The notes below the pieces were generated by a model, which was not told the DNA's origin, searched no databases, and worked only from the letters and a program-made list of their open reading frames with translations. The translations under genes and the position numbers were made by a program. DNA of 64,000 nt from Candidatus Melainabacteria bacterium MEL.A1 (GTDB lineage: Bacteria > Cyanobacteriota > Vampirovibrionia > Gastranaerophilales > Gastranaerophilaceae), in contig CP017245.1 of the NCBI GenBank assembly GCA_001765415.1, forward strand, positions 248,001 to 312,000. The letters are read 5' to 3'. This document shows, piece after piece, positions 34,983 through 45,347 of this stretch (within the stretch, counting starts at the first letter, position 1; every line of letters begins with the position of its first letter).

Positions 34983-36575
34983 ATGGCTGAAAAATTTCAC
35001 CGTGCGACATTTACTCGCAACTTTTTGAAAACTATTACTAGAATTAAAAATCCTGACGAGATGTTAGCAGAAGCAAAAGCAGAAGGATTAGAAAAAACTC
35101 TTGGAGTTTTTGATTTAATAATTCTTGGTGTAGGTGCAATTATAGGATCTGGAATATTTGCAGTTGTAGGTATTGCTGCAGCAGGAAGTGCTGACGGTTC
35201 TTCTTTAGGTGCAGGTCCTGCGCTTATTATTTCTATGATAATTGCTGCTTTTGCGTGTATATTCTCTGCACTATGTTACTCTGAGTTTGCAACGATGATT
35301 CCTGTTGCAGGTGGTGCTTATACTTATACATTTGCAACATTGGGAGAATTTGCGGCTTGGATGGTTGGTTGGGTTTTGATGCTGGAATATGCGATTGGCT
35401 TTATTGCCGTTGCTTGTGCTTGGTCAAACCACTTTGTGCAATTTTTGAGTGGATTTGAACATGTTTTACCGGCATGGTTGGCTCATCCTGCAGTTTGGCT
35501 TGTAAACGACAGTTTCTCTGCTGCAAAAATTGCTGCGGCTGACGCTTCTATTCATATTCCAACTTTGTTTGGAATACCAATTTGTATAAATTTACCTGCA
35601 ATTATAGTAGTACTTTTAACAACAATGATTTTGGTTAAAGGCACAAAAGATTCTACTAAGATGGCAGGAGTTATGGTTTTTATTAAGTTGGCGGTAATTG
35701 CTTTATTTGTAGTTGCTGGAGCTTTCTTTGTAAAACCTGATAACTGGGTTCCATTTGCACCGAATGGTGCTGCCGGAATTTTTGCCGGTGCGTTTTTAAT
35801 ATTCTTTGCATACATCGGTTTTGATGCTTTGGCTACGGCAGCAGAAGAATGTAAAAATCCTCAAAAAGACTTACCGATTGGTATTATCGGTTCATTAATC
35901 ATAACAACAATTGTTTACGTTTCAGTTGCACTTGTATTAACAGGTTTACAAGATACATCAAGTGCTGTTCCGTTAGCATTTTTGAAAGCTCCAATGGCTT
36001 ATTGCATGTCTATGCTAAAAATGAATTGGGCTGCCGGTTTGATTTCAATAGGCTCTTTGGCAGGTTTAACATCTGTTTTATTAGTGTTAGAAATGGCTGC
36101 AACCAGAATTTTGTATGCAATGAGCAGAGATCATTTCATTTCTCAGAGATTTCAAAAATTACACCCTAAATTCCACACACCGGCCCTTTTGACTTGGACT
36201 GTTGGGATTTTAGCAGTTGTAGGTATTTTAACTCTTAATCTTGATGTTGCAGCAGAACTTTGCAATTACGGAACATTTACATCTTTCATAATTGTGTGTG
36301 TTGCAGTTTTAATTTTAAGAAAAACTGACCCCGAAAGACCGAGACCATTCAAAGTTCCGTTTTCACCTGTTACTCCAATTTTGGGGATAATTTGTTGTGG
36401 CGGATTGATGATTTACAAATCAATGCAACCTTCAGGTTCAGCTTTGTTGTTCCCTGTTTGGTTAGGTTTCGGTGCAATAATTTATTTGTTATATGGTTTT
36501 GTTAAAAACAGACTTAATGAAAATAAAATACACCTTGAAAAAGTAGAACTAAAAAAACAAGAAATGATGAAATAA
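34983..36575 (+). CDS. APC-family amino acid permease, first of a tandem pair
   Basis: 530 residues with about twelve membrane helices. After a cytoplasmic N-terminus come [19 protein letters not shown] (the helix-1 substrate-binding GxG motif), [30 protein letters not shown] in the APC signature and a long helix 6 region [22 protein letters not shown]. This fits the cationic amino acid transporter (CAT/YfnA) branch. Its stop overlaps the start of the second copy (TAATG), so they are coupled. Probably imports amino acids, consistent with a fermentative gut lifestyle. Confidence 0.9.
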   Translation: [530 protein letters not shown]

Positions 36576-38128
36576 TGGAATTAAAATCTATAATACAAAA
36601 TGCTTTAAAAAAGAAAAGCCCCGATGAATTGATAGCTGTAAGCAAAAAGTCTGAATTGAAAAAGACTTTGAACGTATTTGACCTAATTGTTTTAGGTATT
36701 GGTGCAGTTGTTGGCACTGGTATTTTTACAATTATTGGTTCTGCAATTCAAGGCGGACCTGAAAGTGCAGGAGCAGGCCCTGCTATTGTAATTTCAATGG
36801 TGTTGGCTGCAGTAGCCTGCGTTTTTTCAGCTCTTTGTTATTCCGAAATTGCTGCAATGATACCGGTTGCCGGAAGTGCTTATACGTACACGTACGCTAC
36901 AATGGGTGAATTTATGGCATGGATGGTTGGTTGGATTTTAATGCTTGAATATGCAATTGGAAATATTACTGTTGCATGTGCTTGGACTGGATATTTTGTT
37001 CAGTTCTTAAAAGGTTTTAAGCATATTTTACCTGATTTTATTGTTAACTATCCATTATGGTTAAGAACAGATTATAGATACATGCTTTCATATTGTGATA
37101 AGTTTGGATTAGATCCGCATACGCAAATGCCATATTTATTTGACAAAATACCTGTGGCTATAAATATTCCTGCTATGGTAATTGTGTTACTTTTAACTAT
37201 TCTTTTGATTAAGGGAGTTAAAGAGTCAACAAGATTTGCAAGTATTATGGTTGGCGTGAATATGTTCATGATTATATCTTTTATTGTAGTTGGTGCGTTT
37301 TATGTAAAACCTGAAAACTGGGTTCCTTTTGCGCCAAACGGTTTTGAAGGTGTATTTATGGGCGCATTTTTAATCTTTTTTGCATATATTGGATTTGATG
37401 CGATTTCGACAACAGCAGAAGAAACTGAAAATCCACAAAGAGATTTACCGATTGCGATTTTGGGAACGCTTATTATATGTACAATTTTGTACGTGTGTGT
37501 TGCCCTTGTTTTGACAGGAAATGTACCTCTTGGACATATTGATATCCAAGCTCCGATAGCACATGCTATGCGTGCAATTGGAATGAATTGGTTTGCAGGT
37601 TTAATTTCTATTGGTGCATTGTGTGCATTAACTTCAGTTCTATTGATTTACCAATTGGGGACAACAAGAATTTTGTACGCAATGAGCAGAGATAGATTTT
37701 TGCCGAAATCTTTGAGATTAATTCATAAAAAATATAGAACTCCGCATGTTTTGACTTGGATTTCAGGGATTGTGGTTATAATATGTGCTTTATTTATGGA
37801 TTTGAACATTTCAGCTGAATTGTGTAATTTTGGAACATTTACATCGTTTATTATAATTTGTATTGCAGTTCTGATTTTGAGGAAAACAGATCCGGATAGA
37901 CATAGACCGTTTAAAGTTCCGTTTTCACCTGTATTCCCAATTTTGGGAATAATTACTTGTGGCGGATTGATGGTATTTTCTATGAAATTTTTAACTACAT
38001 CGTCGCTATACTTCCCATTGTGGTTACTAATCGGAGTAGCGATTTATGCAACATACGGCTATAGTCAAAAACGTCTTGAAGAAAAACAAAAAAGCAAAAG
38101 AATGCAAAAAACTAAAGTTGGGGTGTAA
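36575..38128 (+). CDS. APC-family amino acid permease, second of a tandem pair
   Basis: 517 residues, clearly a paralogue of the gene before it: both share the start ([41 protein letters not shown]), the [25 protein letters not shown] signature, [13 protein letters not shown] and [14 protein letters not shown] near the end. It differs most in the loop after helix 4, with an extra segment [22 protein letters not shown]. A recent local duplication followed by divergence is likely, and the two may differ in substrate. Confidence 0.9.
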   Translation: [517 protein letters not shown]

Positions 38129-38160
38129 AAAGTAGTTAGGCAATTTCGGAAATAAAAATT

Positions 38161-38345
38161 GTCATACTGAGGACAATAGTCCGAAGTATCGCATGGTTGG
38201 CAAAATTTTATCAACACAACGATGAAAAGATTAGAAGTATTGGAAACATGAAAGAAAATATCTTTTCCAATAAGGTCTATTCACTATTCACTATTCACTT
38301 ATTCATCCTGATACAGACTTCTCACTTTTCACTTCTCACGAAAAG
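38161..38345. repeat. Dispersed repeat fragments in the gap before pgi
   Basis: gtcatactgaggacaatag...cgaagtatcgcat is a diverged copy of the 10488/20704 element. It is followed by repeated TATTCACTATTCACTATTCA and CTTCTCACTTTTCACTTCTC words like those at 11529. No gene is supported between 38129 and 38495. Confidence 0.6.
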
Positions 38346-38409
38346 CAGCTTTTGGGAAATAAAGAGTGATTATTCATGGTAAACAATTATTAAAAACTCC
38401 CGTATTACC

Positions 38410-38437
38410 TTGTATTCAAATCTTTACAAGATATAAT
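38410..38437 (+). promoter_or_regulatory. Promoter of pgi
   Basis: TTGTAT (38410-38415), 16 bp, TATAAT (38432-38437). The leader is about 50 bases and contains AAGGAG before the ATG. Confidence 0.75.
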
Positions 38438-38495
38438 AAGTGTATAAAGTGTACTTATTAATTAAGAGAGAGATAGGGTATTTTAAGGAGTAAAG

Positions 38496-39884
38496 ATGAT
38501 TAGACTAGACTACCGTAATACTGACGCAAATATTATTGGGAACGATAATGGGTTAAATATTCAAGAAGAATTTGCAAAATATAAAGATGCTATTGCTCAT
38601 ATCATTTCTGATTTGAACAAAAGAAAAGACAAACCCGGTCAGTGGTTGCAGTGGATGAACTTAGGCTATAATGAAGAAACTCTTTGGTACGTAAAAGAAT
38701 ATGCCTCTATGGTTCAAGGGCGTTTTGATAATATTCTTGTTTTGGGAATTGGTGGTTCTGCATTAGGTGGAATGGCATTGTCAGAAGCTTTGTTGAAACC
38801 TTATTGGAATTTGCTTACTCCTGAACAAAGAAATGGTTTACCTCGTATCTTCTTTCTTGATAATATTGACCCTGACACCATTACAGGTTTGTTTGAAGTT
38901 ATAGATTTGAAAAAAACTCTTGTTAACGTTATTACAAAATCAGGTTCGACAGCAGAAACAATGTCGCAGTTTATGATTGTTAAAAATATTCTTGAACAAG
39001 AATTGGGTTCAAATTACAGATATAATTTAGTTGCGACAACAGATAAAAAAACAGGTATTTTAAGACAAATTGCAGAACAAGAAGGATATAAAACTTTTGT
39101 TGTTCCAGATGATGTTGGCGGAAGATTTTCTGTGTTCTCAGCAGTCGGCTTAGTTCCGCTTGCGCTTGTCGGAATTGATATTGATGAAATTATGAATGGT
39201 ATCAAGGATATGGATTTAGCTTTGAAAAACACTGATATCAATGAAAATATCGCAGCACAAAATGCTCTGATTCATTATTTGATGGATACGCAAAAAGGTA
39301 AGAATTTGTCTGTAATGATGCCTTATTCAAGTCGTTTGAAATATGTTTCTGATTGGTATGTTCAATTATGGGCAGAATCTTTGGGCAAAAATAAAGATAA
39401 AGACGGGAATGATGTACATATTGGTCCAACACCTATTAAGGCACTAGGTGCAACGGATCAACACTCACAAATTCAATTGTACAACGAAGGACCAAATGAC
39501 AAGGTTATCAACTTTATTAGAGTTGGTGAATTTGACAATAATTTAGAAATTCCAAATATCTTTGAATACACCGGTATTGGATATTTGGGAGGAAAAACAA
39601 TTAATCAGTTGATGAACGCAGAAGCTGATTCAACAAAAGTTGCTTTAACTGATTACAACAGGCCAAATGTAACAATTACTTTGGATAAAGTTGATGGTTA
39701 TAATGTTGCTCAATTGCTTTATATGTTGGAGGTTCAAACTGCCATTGCAGGAGAATTGTACAATATCAATACATTTAACCAACCGGGTGTTGAGCAGGCT
39801 AAAAATTATACATACGCCTTGATGGGTAGAGCGGGTTATGAAGAATCTGCGCAATCATTGCAAGCCAAAATGGCTATGATATAG
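38496..39884 (+). CDS. pgi: Glucose-6-phosphate isomerase
   Basis: This interconverts glucose- and fructose-6-phosphate in glycolysis. 462 residues: SIS-type first half with NILVLGIGGSALGGMALSEALL (about 79-100), NVITKSGSTAETMSQF (about 145-160), GGRFSVFSAVGLVPLAL, and later GATDQHSQIQLYNEGPNDK (about 311-329) with the active-site His and Glu region. The length fits the bacterial/cyanobacterial short type. AAGGAG ribosome binding site. Confidence 0.95.
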   Translation: MIRLDYRNTDANIIGNDNGLNIQEEFAKYKDAIAHIISDLNKRKDKPGQWLQWMNLGYNEETLWYVKEYASMVQGRFDNILVLGIGGSALGGMALSEALLKPYWNLLTPEQRNGLPRIFFLDNIDPDTITGLFEVIDLKKTLVNVITKSGSTAETMSQFMIVKNILEQELGSNYRYNLVATTDKKTGILRQIAEQEGYKTFVVPDDVGGRFSVFSAVGLVPLALVGIDIDEIMNGIKDMDLALKNTDINENIAAQNALIHYLMDTQKGKNLSVMMPYSSRLKYVSDWYVQLWAESLGKNKDKDGNDVHIGPTPIKALGATDQHSQIQLYNEGPNDKVINFIRVGEFDNNLEIPNIFEYTGIGYLGGKTINQLMNAEADSTKVALTDYNRPNVTITLDKVDGYNVAQLLYMLEVQTAIAGELYNINTFNQPGVEQAKNYTYALMGRAGYEESAQSLQAKMAMI

Positions 39885-39934
39885 TATAATTTGGCTATTT
39901 TTGTTTTATATGTGCAAAATATTGAAAATTGTTG

Positions 39935-39940
39935 TAAAAT
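39935..39940 (+). promoter_or_regulatory. -10 element for a leaderless secreted-protein mRNA
   Basis: TAAAAT at 39935-39940, six bases, ATG at 39947. A weak GTGCAA is 17 bp upstream. No ribosome binding site is present. Confidence 0.5.
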
Positions 39941-39946
39941 AATTAA

Positions 39947-40447
39947 ATGATGAATATGTTAAAAAAAATATTTGTTATGTTAATTTTGTTTATCGGACTT
40001 CCTGTTTTGGCAGAAACCTTAAAAGCAGGTATTTCAACTGTTGATAGTATTCCAAATTCTTTTTATGGAAGTTGGAGAGTTGTTGCAAAGCTTGATAAGC
40101 AATCTGGTTCTGCATATTTTAAACCTCAAGCAGTAGATTTTTGGAACTTATCTCGCACCGGTAACGTCATTTATTTAGAAAACCCGTTTTCAGGAGCTAA
40201 TGCCACTGTAAAACTGGATTATGTAGACGGAAATTTAATAAGATTTACAAAAACAGGGGATTACGATGGAAACAAAAAACTTACCGATACAGTGGATTTA
40301 AAACTCAACGGAGATAAGTTTACGGGTGTGAATTATATTACGCTTGAAACTTTTTCGATCAGAGATAATTCGTTGATTAAAAAAGATACTGCAATTTATC
40401 TTCTTGCTGGAGAAAAGATTTCAGGTACAAGCATTACAGGGAATTAG
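39947..40447 (+). CDS. Exported protein of unknown function
   Basis: 166 residues with a signal peptide MMNMLKKIFVMLILFIGLPVLAET (cleavage after VLA). The mature part looks like an all-beta lipocalin-like domain: FYGSWRVVAKLDKQSG, FWNLSRTGNVIYLENPFSGANATVKLDYVDGNLIRFTKTG, then DTVDLKLNGDKFTGVNYITLETF. No cysteines are in the mature part. It stands three bases before trxB and should share its transcript. Confidence 0.75.
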   Translation: MMNMLKKIFVMLILFIGLPVLAETLKAGISTVDSIPNSFYGSWRVVAKLDKQSGSAYFKPQAVDFWNLSRTGNVIYLENPFSGANATVKLDYVDGNLIRFTKTGDYDGNKKLTDTVDLKLNGDKFTGVNYITLETFSIRDNSLIKKDTAIYLLAGEKISGTSITGN

Positions 40448-40450
40448 GTT

Positions 40451-41386
40451 ATGGGAAATTTAAGTTTTGATACGATTATTTTGGGTGGAGGACCAGCCGG
40501 TCTTTCTGCTGCTATTTATGCTGCAAGGGGTGCGGTATCTACTGCAATTATTGACAAAAACATGTTCGGAGGGCAACCTTCAAATTATTTGGAATTAGAA
40601 AATTACCCTGGATTTCAGGTAATTGGGGGGTACGATTTGATGGAAAAATTTGAAGAACATGCTGACCAATTTGGAGTTAAGAAATTTCCTATGCAAGAAA
40701 TTGAAAAAATTGATTTGTTGACAAAAAAGATTTATACAAAAGAATTTGAATTTTCTGCCAAAACTATTATTATTGCGACAGGCGCACAACCAATGAAACT
40801 GGGGGTTAATGGAGAAAAAGAATTTATTGGTAGAGGTGTAAGTTATTGTGCCGTTTGTGATGGAGCTTTTTACAAAGATAAAATTGTAGCAGTTGTAGGT
40901 GGTGGAAATTCTGCAATTGAAGAAGCCATGTACTTGACAAAATTTGCCTCAAAAGTTTGCGTTATACATAGGAGAGATGAGTTAAGGGCTGACAAGATAA
41001 TACAAAAACGAGCTTTCGAAAATAATAAAATAGAATTTGTTTGGGATAGTATTGTACAAGAAATTAGAGGAGAAAACACCGTTAATTCAATTGTTTTGAA
41101 AAATGTTAAGACAGAAACCGAAACAATTCTGGTAACTGATGGAGTGTTTCCTTATATCGGAATTGTTCCAAATGTGACGGATTTTAGCGGACAATTAGAG
41201 CAGGATAGAAATGGCTTTATCAGGACTGATGCAACAATGGCAACTTCTGTTGATGGTGTTTTTGCAGTTGGAGATGTTCGTAATACGCCATTAAGACAAG
41301 TTATAACCGCAGCTTCAGATGGAGCAATTGCAGCAGTTTATGCCGTTAAATATGTAGAAGAAGTGGCAATGTTACATAAGTATTAA
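40451..41386 (+). CDS. trxB: Thioredoxin reductase (TrxB-type flavoprotein)
   Basis: It transfers electrons from NADPH through FAD to thioredoxin. 311 residues: FAD fold TIILGGGPAGLSAAIYAARG (about 8-27), redox CAVCDG (Cys about 133 and 136), NADPH fold VAVVGGGNSAIEEAMYLTKFASKVCVIHRRDELRA (about 147-181) and FAVGDVRNTPLRQVITAASDGAIAA near 275. All expected elements are present. Downstream is a terminator shared with convergent clpB. Confidence 0.93.
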   Translation: MGNLSFDTIILGGGPAGLSAAIYAARGAVSTAIIDKNMFGGQPSNYLELENYPGFQVIGGYDLMEKFEEHADQFGVKKFPMQEIEKIDLLTKKIYTKEFEFSAKTIIIATGAQPMKLGVNGEKEFIGRGVSYCAVCDGAFYKDKIVAVVGGGNSAIEEAMYLTKFASKVCVIHRRDELRADKIIQKRAFENNKIEFVWDSIVQEIRGENTVNSIVLKNVKTETETILVTDGVFPYIGIVPNVTDFSGQLEQDRNGFIRTDATMATSVDGVFAVGDVRNTPLRQVITAASDGAIAAVYAVKYVEEVAMLHKY

Positions 41387-41412
41387 AGTCAAAGTATTGT
41401 TATAAATAGTAT

Positions 41413-41440
41413 GGCGGGATATCAATCCCGCCACAACTTT
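41413..41440. terminator. Terminator between trxB and clpB
   Basis: GGCGGGAT / ATCCCGCC, perfect 8-bp stem with a four-base loop, followed by ACAACTTTTCTT. Confidence 0.75.
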
Positions 41441-41456
41441 TCTTAATTAAATTTAA

Positions 41457-44051
41457 TTATTTTCTAAATACGATTTCGTCGTTATCTACATCTATTATGA
41501 CTTTATCGCCTCGTAAGAATTTTTGTGCCAATATCTGTTTAGATAATGGGTTTTCTATCAATTGACGAATTACACGTTTTAATGGTCTTGCACCATATAC
41601 AGGGTTAAAGCCACGTGTTGCAAGAAATTCTTTTGCTTCAGGAGTGATTTCAAAATCAATTTCTTGATCTTTTAACAATTTTCTCAAATAATCCATTTGA
41701 ATATCGACAATTTTTGTTAAATCTTGCATATTCAAGGCTCTAAAGAAGATTGTTTCATCAATTCTGTTTAGAAATTCCGGTTTGAAACGACTTCTCAAAA
41801 CTTCCATAACTTTTTCTTTAGTATCATCAAATGATTGAGGATTTCCCAAAGAATTAAGTGTGTTTTCAAGAATAATATCACTTCCTATATTTGAAGTCAT
41901 TATTATTAAAGTGTTTTTGAAATCAACTGTTCTGCCTTTGCTATCAGTTAATCTTCCATCATCAAAGATTTGCAACATAATGTTGAATACATCCGGATGA
42001 GCCTTTTCAATTTCATCGAAAAGAACAACTGAATAAGGTTTACGACGAACAGCCTCTGTCAATTGACCACCTTCATCATAGCCGACGTATCCCGGAGGCG
42101 CTCCGACCAATCTTGAAACGTTATGTTTTTCCATATATTCTGACATATCAATACGGATCAAGGCATCCTCATCATTAAACATAAATTCTGCTAATGATTT
42201 GGCAAGTTCTGTTTTACCTACACCTGTTGGTCCTAAGAACAAGAAAGTACCGATAGGGCGTTTTGGATCTTTTAATCCTGATCTTGCCCTACGAATAGCA
42301 TCCGCTACCGTATCAACTGCTTCTTCCTGGCCTACTAATCGTTTGTGAAGTATATCTTCCATATTCAACAATTTTTGTTTTTCACTTTCAACAAGTTTTG
42401 TTACTGGAATACCTGTCCATTTACTAACAACATTGGCAATATCATCATCTGTAACTTCTTCTTTAAGAAGTTTGTTGTCGGTCTTTTCTTTGTTTTGAAC
42501 GGCTTTTAATTGCTTTTCAAGTTCAAGAAGTTTGCCATATTTCAATTCTGCAGCGGTTTGCAAATCAGTATTGCGTTCTGCTTCATCAATTTGAGTTTTT
42601 ACATGTTCAATTTCTTCTTTAATACCGGCTTCGCCTGTAATAGAAGCTTTTTCTTGCTCCCATTGAGCTTTAAGTTTACCGATTTTGCCTTCTAGTTCAT
42701 TGATTTGTTTTGTCAAATCCTCAACTTTTGCTTTGGCATCGTCGTCATCTTCTTTCTTCAAGGCTTCTCGTTCAATCTCGAATTGGATTTTTTGACGCAT
42801 CATTTTATCAATTTCTTCCGGCATAGAATCAATTTCAATTCTCAATGAAGAAGCTGCTTCATCAATCAAATCGATTGCTTTATCCGGTAAAAATCTATCT
42901 GTAATATATCTATCAGAAAGTTTTGCGGCTGCAATAAGCGCACTATCCAAAATTCTTATCCCATGATGAACTTCATATTTTTCTTTCAAGCCACGCAAGA
43001 TAGAAATTGTATCCTCAACTGACGGTTCTCCAACTAAAACTGGTTGAAAACGTCTTTCTAAGGCAGGATCTTTTTCAATATATTTACGATATTCATTTAC
43101 TGTTGTTGCTCCAATTGTTCTCAAAACACCACGAGCAAGCATCGGTTTCAACAAATTACCTGCATCCATAGAACCTTCTGTAGCACCGGCTCCAACTACA
43201 GTATGCAATTCATCAATAAACATAACGATTTCACCGTTAGAATCTTCGACTTCTTTCAATACTGCCTTTAAACGTTCTTCAAATTCACCTCTAAATTTGG
43301 CACCAGCTACCAAAGCTCCCATATCAAGTGAAACAAGTTTTACATCTTTCAAACTTTCAGGAACATCACCTCTAACTATACGTTGAGCCAAACCTTCTAC
43401 TATAGCTGTTTTACCAACACCTGGTTCACCTATTAAAACAGGGTTGTTTTTAGTTCTCCTGTTCAAAACTTGGATTATTCGTCTAACTTCTTCATCTCTA
43501 CCAATTACGGGGTCTAATTTTCCTTTTCTTGCTAGAGCGGTTAAGTCAGTTGAAAATTTTTCCAAAGCTTTCATATTTTCTTCTGCATTTTTATTATCCA
43601 CTTTTTTATTACCTCTAATTTTCTTCATTACATTTAAAACTTTGTTAGCATCTACTCCATAAGTCTTTAATACAGACTGGATTTCACTACCATCAAGCTT
43701 TGTCATTGCAAGTAGAATATCCTCAACACTAACAAATTCATCTTTCAATTCTTGAGCTTGCACTGCCGCCAAATCAAGTAATCTATATGTTTCATTTGAC
43801 AAATAAACTTGACCAGACGGAGGACCAGAAATTGTCGGATAAGAATTTACCATTTGTGAAATCTTATTGATAAAATTTTGATTTAACAGTTTTAATTCTG
43901 TTAAATAATCTCTAATAATACCTTCGCCTTTTATCATCGCAAGCATAATGTGCGCCGGTTGTAATTCAGAATTTTTATGGCTTTGCATTACTGCTCCGGC
44001 AGAGTTTAGCAACTCTTGAGAATAATTCGTAAACTTTTCAAAATCAGGCAT
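41457..44051 (-). CDS. clpB: ATP-dependent disaggregase ClpB
   Basis: A hexameric Hsp100 chaperone that resolves protein aggregates with DnaK. 864 residues in normal order: N-domain repeats (about 1-150), first AAA+ module with [18 protein letters not shown] (about 205) and [20 protein letters not shown], the coiled-coil middle domain (about 405-530), second AAA+ with [19 protein letters not shown] (about 600) and the arginine-finger region, ending with the C-terminal domain. GGAGTTGAGG precedes the start and a TATAAT lies about 30 bases upstream. No CIRCE element is visible. Confidence 0.96.
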   Translation of the reverse strand: MPDFEKFTNYSQELLNSAGAVMQSHKNSELQPAHIMLAMIKGEGIIRDYLTELKLLNQNFINKISQMVNSYPTISGPPSGQVYLSNETYRLLDLAAVQAQELKDEFVSVEDILLAMTKLDGSEIQSVLKTYGVDANKVLNVMKKIRGNKKVDNKNAEENMKALEKFSTDLTALARKGKLDPVIGRDEEVRRIIQVLNRRTKNNPVLIGEPGVGKTAIVEGLAQRIVRGDVPESLKDVKLVSLDMGALVAGAKFRGEFEERLKAVLKEVEDSNGEIVMFIDELHTVVGAGATEGSMDAGNLLKPMLARGVLRTIGATTVNEYRKYIEKDPALERRFQPVLVGEPSVEDTISILRGLKEKYEVHHGIRILDSALIAAAKLSDRYITDRFLPDKAIDLIDEAASSLRIEIDSMPEEIDKMMRQKIQFEIEREALKKEDDDDAKAKVEDLTKQINELEGKIGKLKAQWEQEKASITGEAGIKEEIEHVKTQIDEAERNTDLQTAAELKYGKLLELEKQLKAVQNKEKTDNKLLKEEVTDDDIANVVSKWTGIPVTKLVESEKQKLLNMEDILHKRLVGQEEAVDTVADAIRRARSGLKDPKRPIGTFLFLGPTGVGKTELAKSLAEFMFNDEDALIRIDMSEYMEKHNVSRLVGAPPGYVGYDEGGQLTEAVRRKPYSVVLFDEIEKAHPDVFNIMLQIFDDGRLTDSKGRTVDFKNTLIIMTSNIGSDIILENTLNSLGNPQSFDDTKEKVMEVLRSRFKPEFLNRIDETIFFRALNMQDLTKIVDIQMDYLRKLLKDQEIDFEITPEAKEFLATRGFNPVYGARPLKRVIRQLIENPLSKQILAQKFLRGDKVIIDVDNDEIVFRK

Positions 44052-44133
44052 AAAACCTCAACTCCTTTTTTCAAAATATCTATAATTATATTTTAACGTG
44101 GTTTTTGAAAAAGTCATTGAAATTAATTATTAA

Positions 44134-44499
44134 TTAATTTTTTGCATCAATTCCGGTCAAAAATGCCACAGGTATAAAACCTAAAGATAATCCAAAAAAG
44201 AACAACAAAGGAACAGATATAATCATCAATAAAACTGCATTAAAAGAGTTAAAAATATTCTTTGCTTTCACAATCGCTAATGAAATACTCAAACCATAAG
44301 CCATTGCCAAAACCGGTGCATATTTTACAGCCAGACGAGTTGCCTCCTGGACTGTCTTGATTTCCGGGTGAACAGTCGCAATTAAAAAACCACAAATTAT
44401 CCCTGCAACAATTGCTCCAAATATTGAATAAACAATGTAAAACCCAAAAATTTCAAACCCTGTACGTTTTACAGACAAATCAAATAAGTTTTTAAACAT
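44134..44499 (-). CDS. Small membrane protein of unknown function
   Basis: 121 residues with four hydrophobic helices (about 17-42, 63-82, 87-110 and a short end segment). Start has a strong GGGAGG site. No recognised domain; it resembles small uncharacterised inner-membrane proteins. It follows recO by 11 bases and is probably cotranscribed. Confidence 0.7.
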   Translation of the reverse strand: MFKNLFDLSVKRTGFEIFGFYIVYSIFGAIVAGIICGFLIATVHPEIKTVQEATRLAVKYAPVLAMAYGLSISLAIVKAKNIFNSFNAVLLMIISVPLLFFFGLSLGFIPVAFLTGIDAKN

Positions 44500-44510
44500 A
44501 AATTTCCTCC

Positions 44511-45272
44511 CTACTTAATTTCCTGCAAAATATCCGTTGAATTGAATTTTTTAGAAGAATGTACATTTATATATTCTTTCAAAAGTTCAAAGCAAACACT
44601 GCACACCTTATCATTAGCTTTTCGGTCGTATTCCGAAACGAAGTCAAAATCGTTATCAAGACAAGAATTTAGAAAATCTCTCAACTTATAGTGCATAATA
44701 TTATGTAAATGATATTTTTCATTGCAATTAGTACATAAAATTCCACCCATTTGAGAAGAAAAATACATGTTTTCATCTTTAATTGGCTCACCACAGCAAA
44801 GACAATTATCTAACTCCACTCCTAAACCCGAAATCTGCATCATTTTTAATTGAAATTTTATAACAGAAATCATAATTTCTATAGAATTTTCTGCATTAGA
44901 AATCTTATCCAAAACCTTATACAAAAGCTCGTAAATCTCTTTAGAACACGGATCGTCTTCAACTCCAAAATTGTTAACAACTTCAGTTATATACATAGAA
45001 TAAAAGATTTTATCCATATTTTGGCGAGTTTTATGAAATGTATTTAGAGCTTCTGCCTGACAAATTCTATCAAGGTTTTTACCTTTATACAACATAAGTT
45101 TATTGGCTACAAGCAAATCCATTCTTGCACCCAATTTACTCTTTGGCTTTTTTACACCTTTTGCAACGCCTCTGATTAAGCCCTTGTCTTTTGAATACAT
45201 GACAATAATTTTGTCTGCTTCACTCAAATTGTAAGCTTTCAAATTAATTGCATCTGTTACAAAATTGTTCAT
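44511..45272 (-). CDS. recO: DNA repair protein RecO
   Basis: RecO helps load RecA on SSB-coated single strands in the RecFOR pathway. 253 residues: OB-fold N-terminus (DAINLKAYNLSEADKIIVMYSKDKGLIRGVAKGVKKPKSKLGARMD), helical middle, and a zinc-ribbon-like CLCCGEP...GGILCTNC (about 158-184). Length is normal. A weak ribosome binding site. Downstream membrane protein gene is likely in the same unit. Confidence 0.92.
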   Translation of the reverse strand: MNNFVTDAINLKAYNLSEADKIIVMYSKDKGLIRGVAKGVKKPKSKLGARMDLLVANKLMLYKGKNLDRICQAEALNTFHKTRQNMDKIFYSMYITEVVNNFGVEDDPCSKEIYELLYKVLDKISNAENSIEIMISVIKFQLKMMQISGLGVELDNCLCCGEPIKDENMYFSSQMGGILCTNCNEKYHLHNIMHYKLRDFLNSCLDNDFDFVSEYDRKANDKVCSVCFELLKEYINVHSSKKFNSTDILQEIK

Positions 45273-45347
45273 TCAACTATCTCTTACGCTAATTTTTTAC
45301 ACAAATTTGTGCTTTTTAATTGATTTCTCCCAAAATATAGAATAAAT

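Noticed and set aside
38197..38382. Possible 61-residue protein before pgi
   Set aside because: Its text comes from TTCACTATTCAC-type repeats; no family pattern or convincing start signal.
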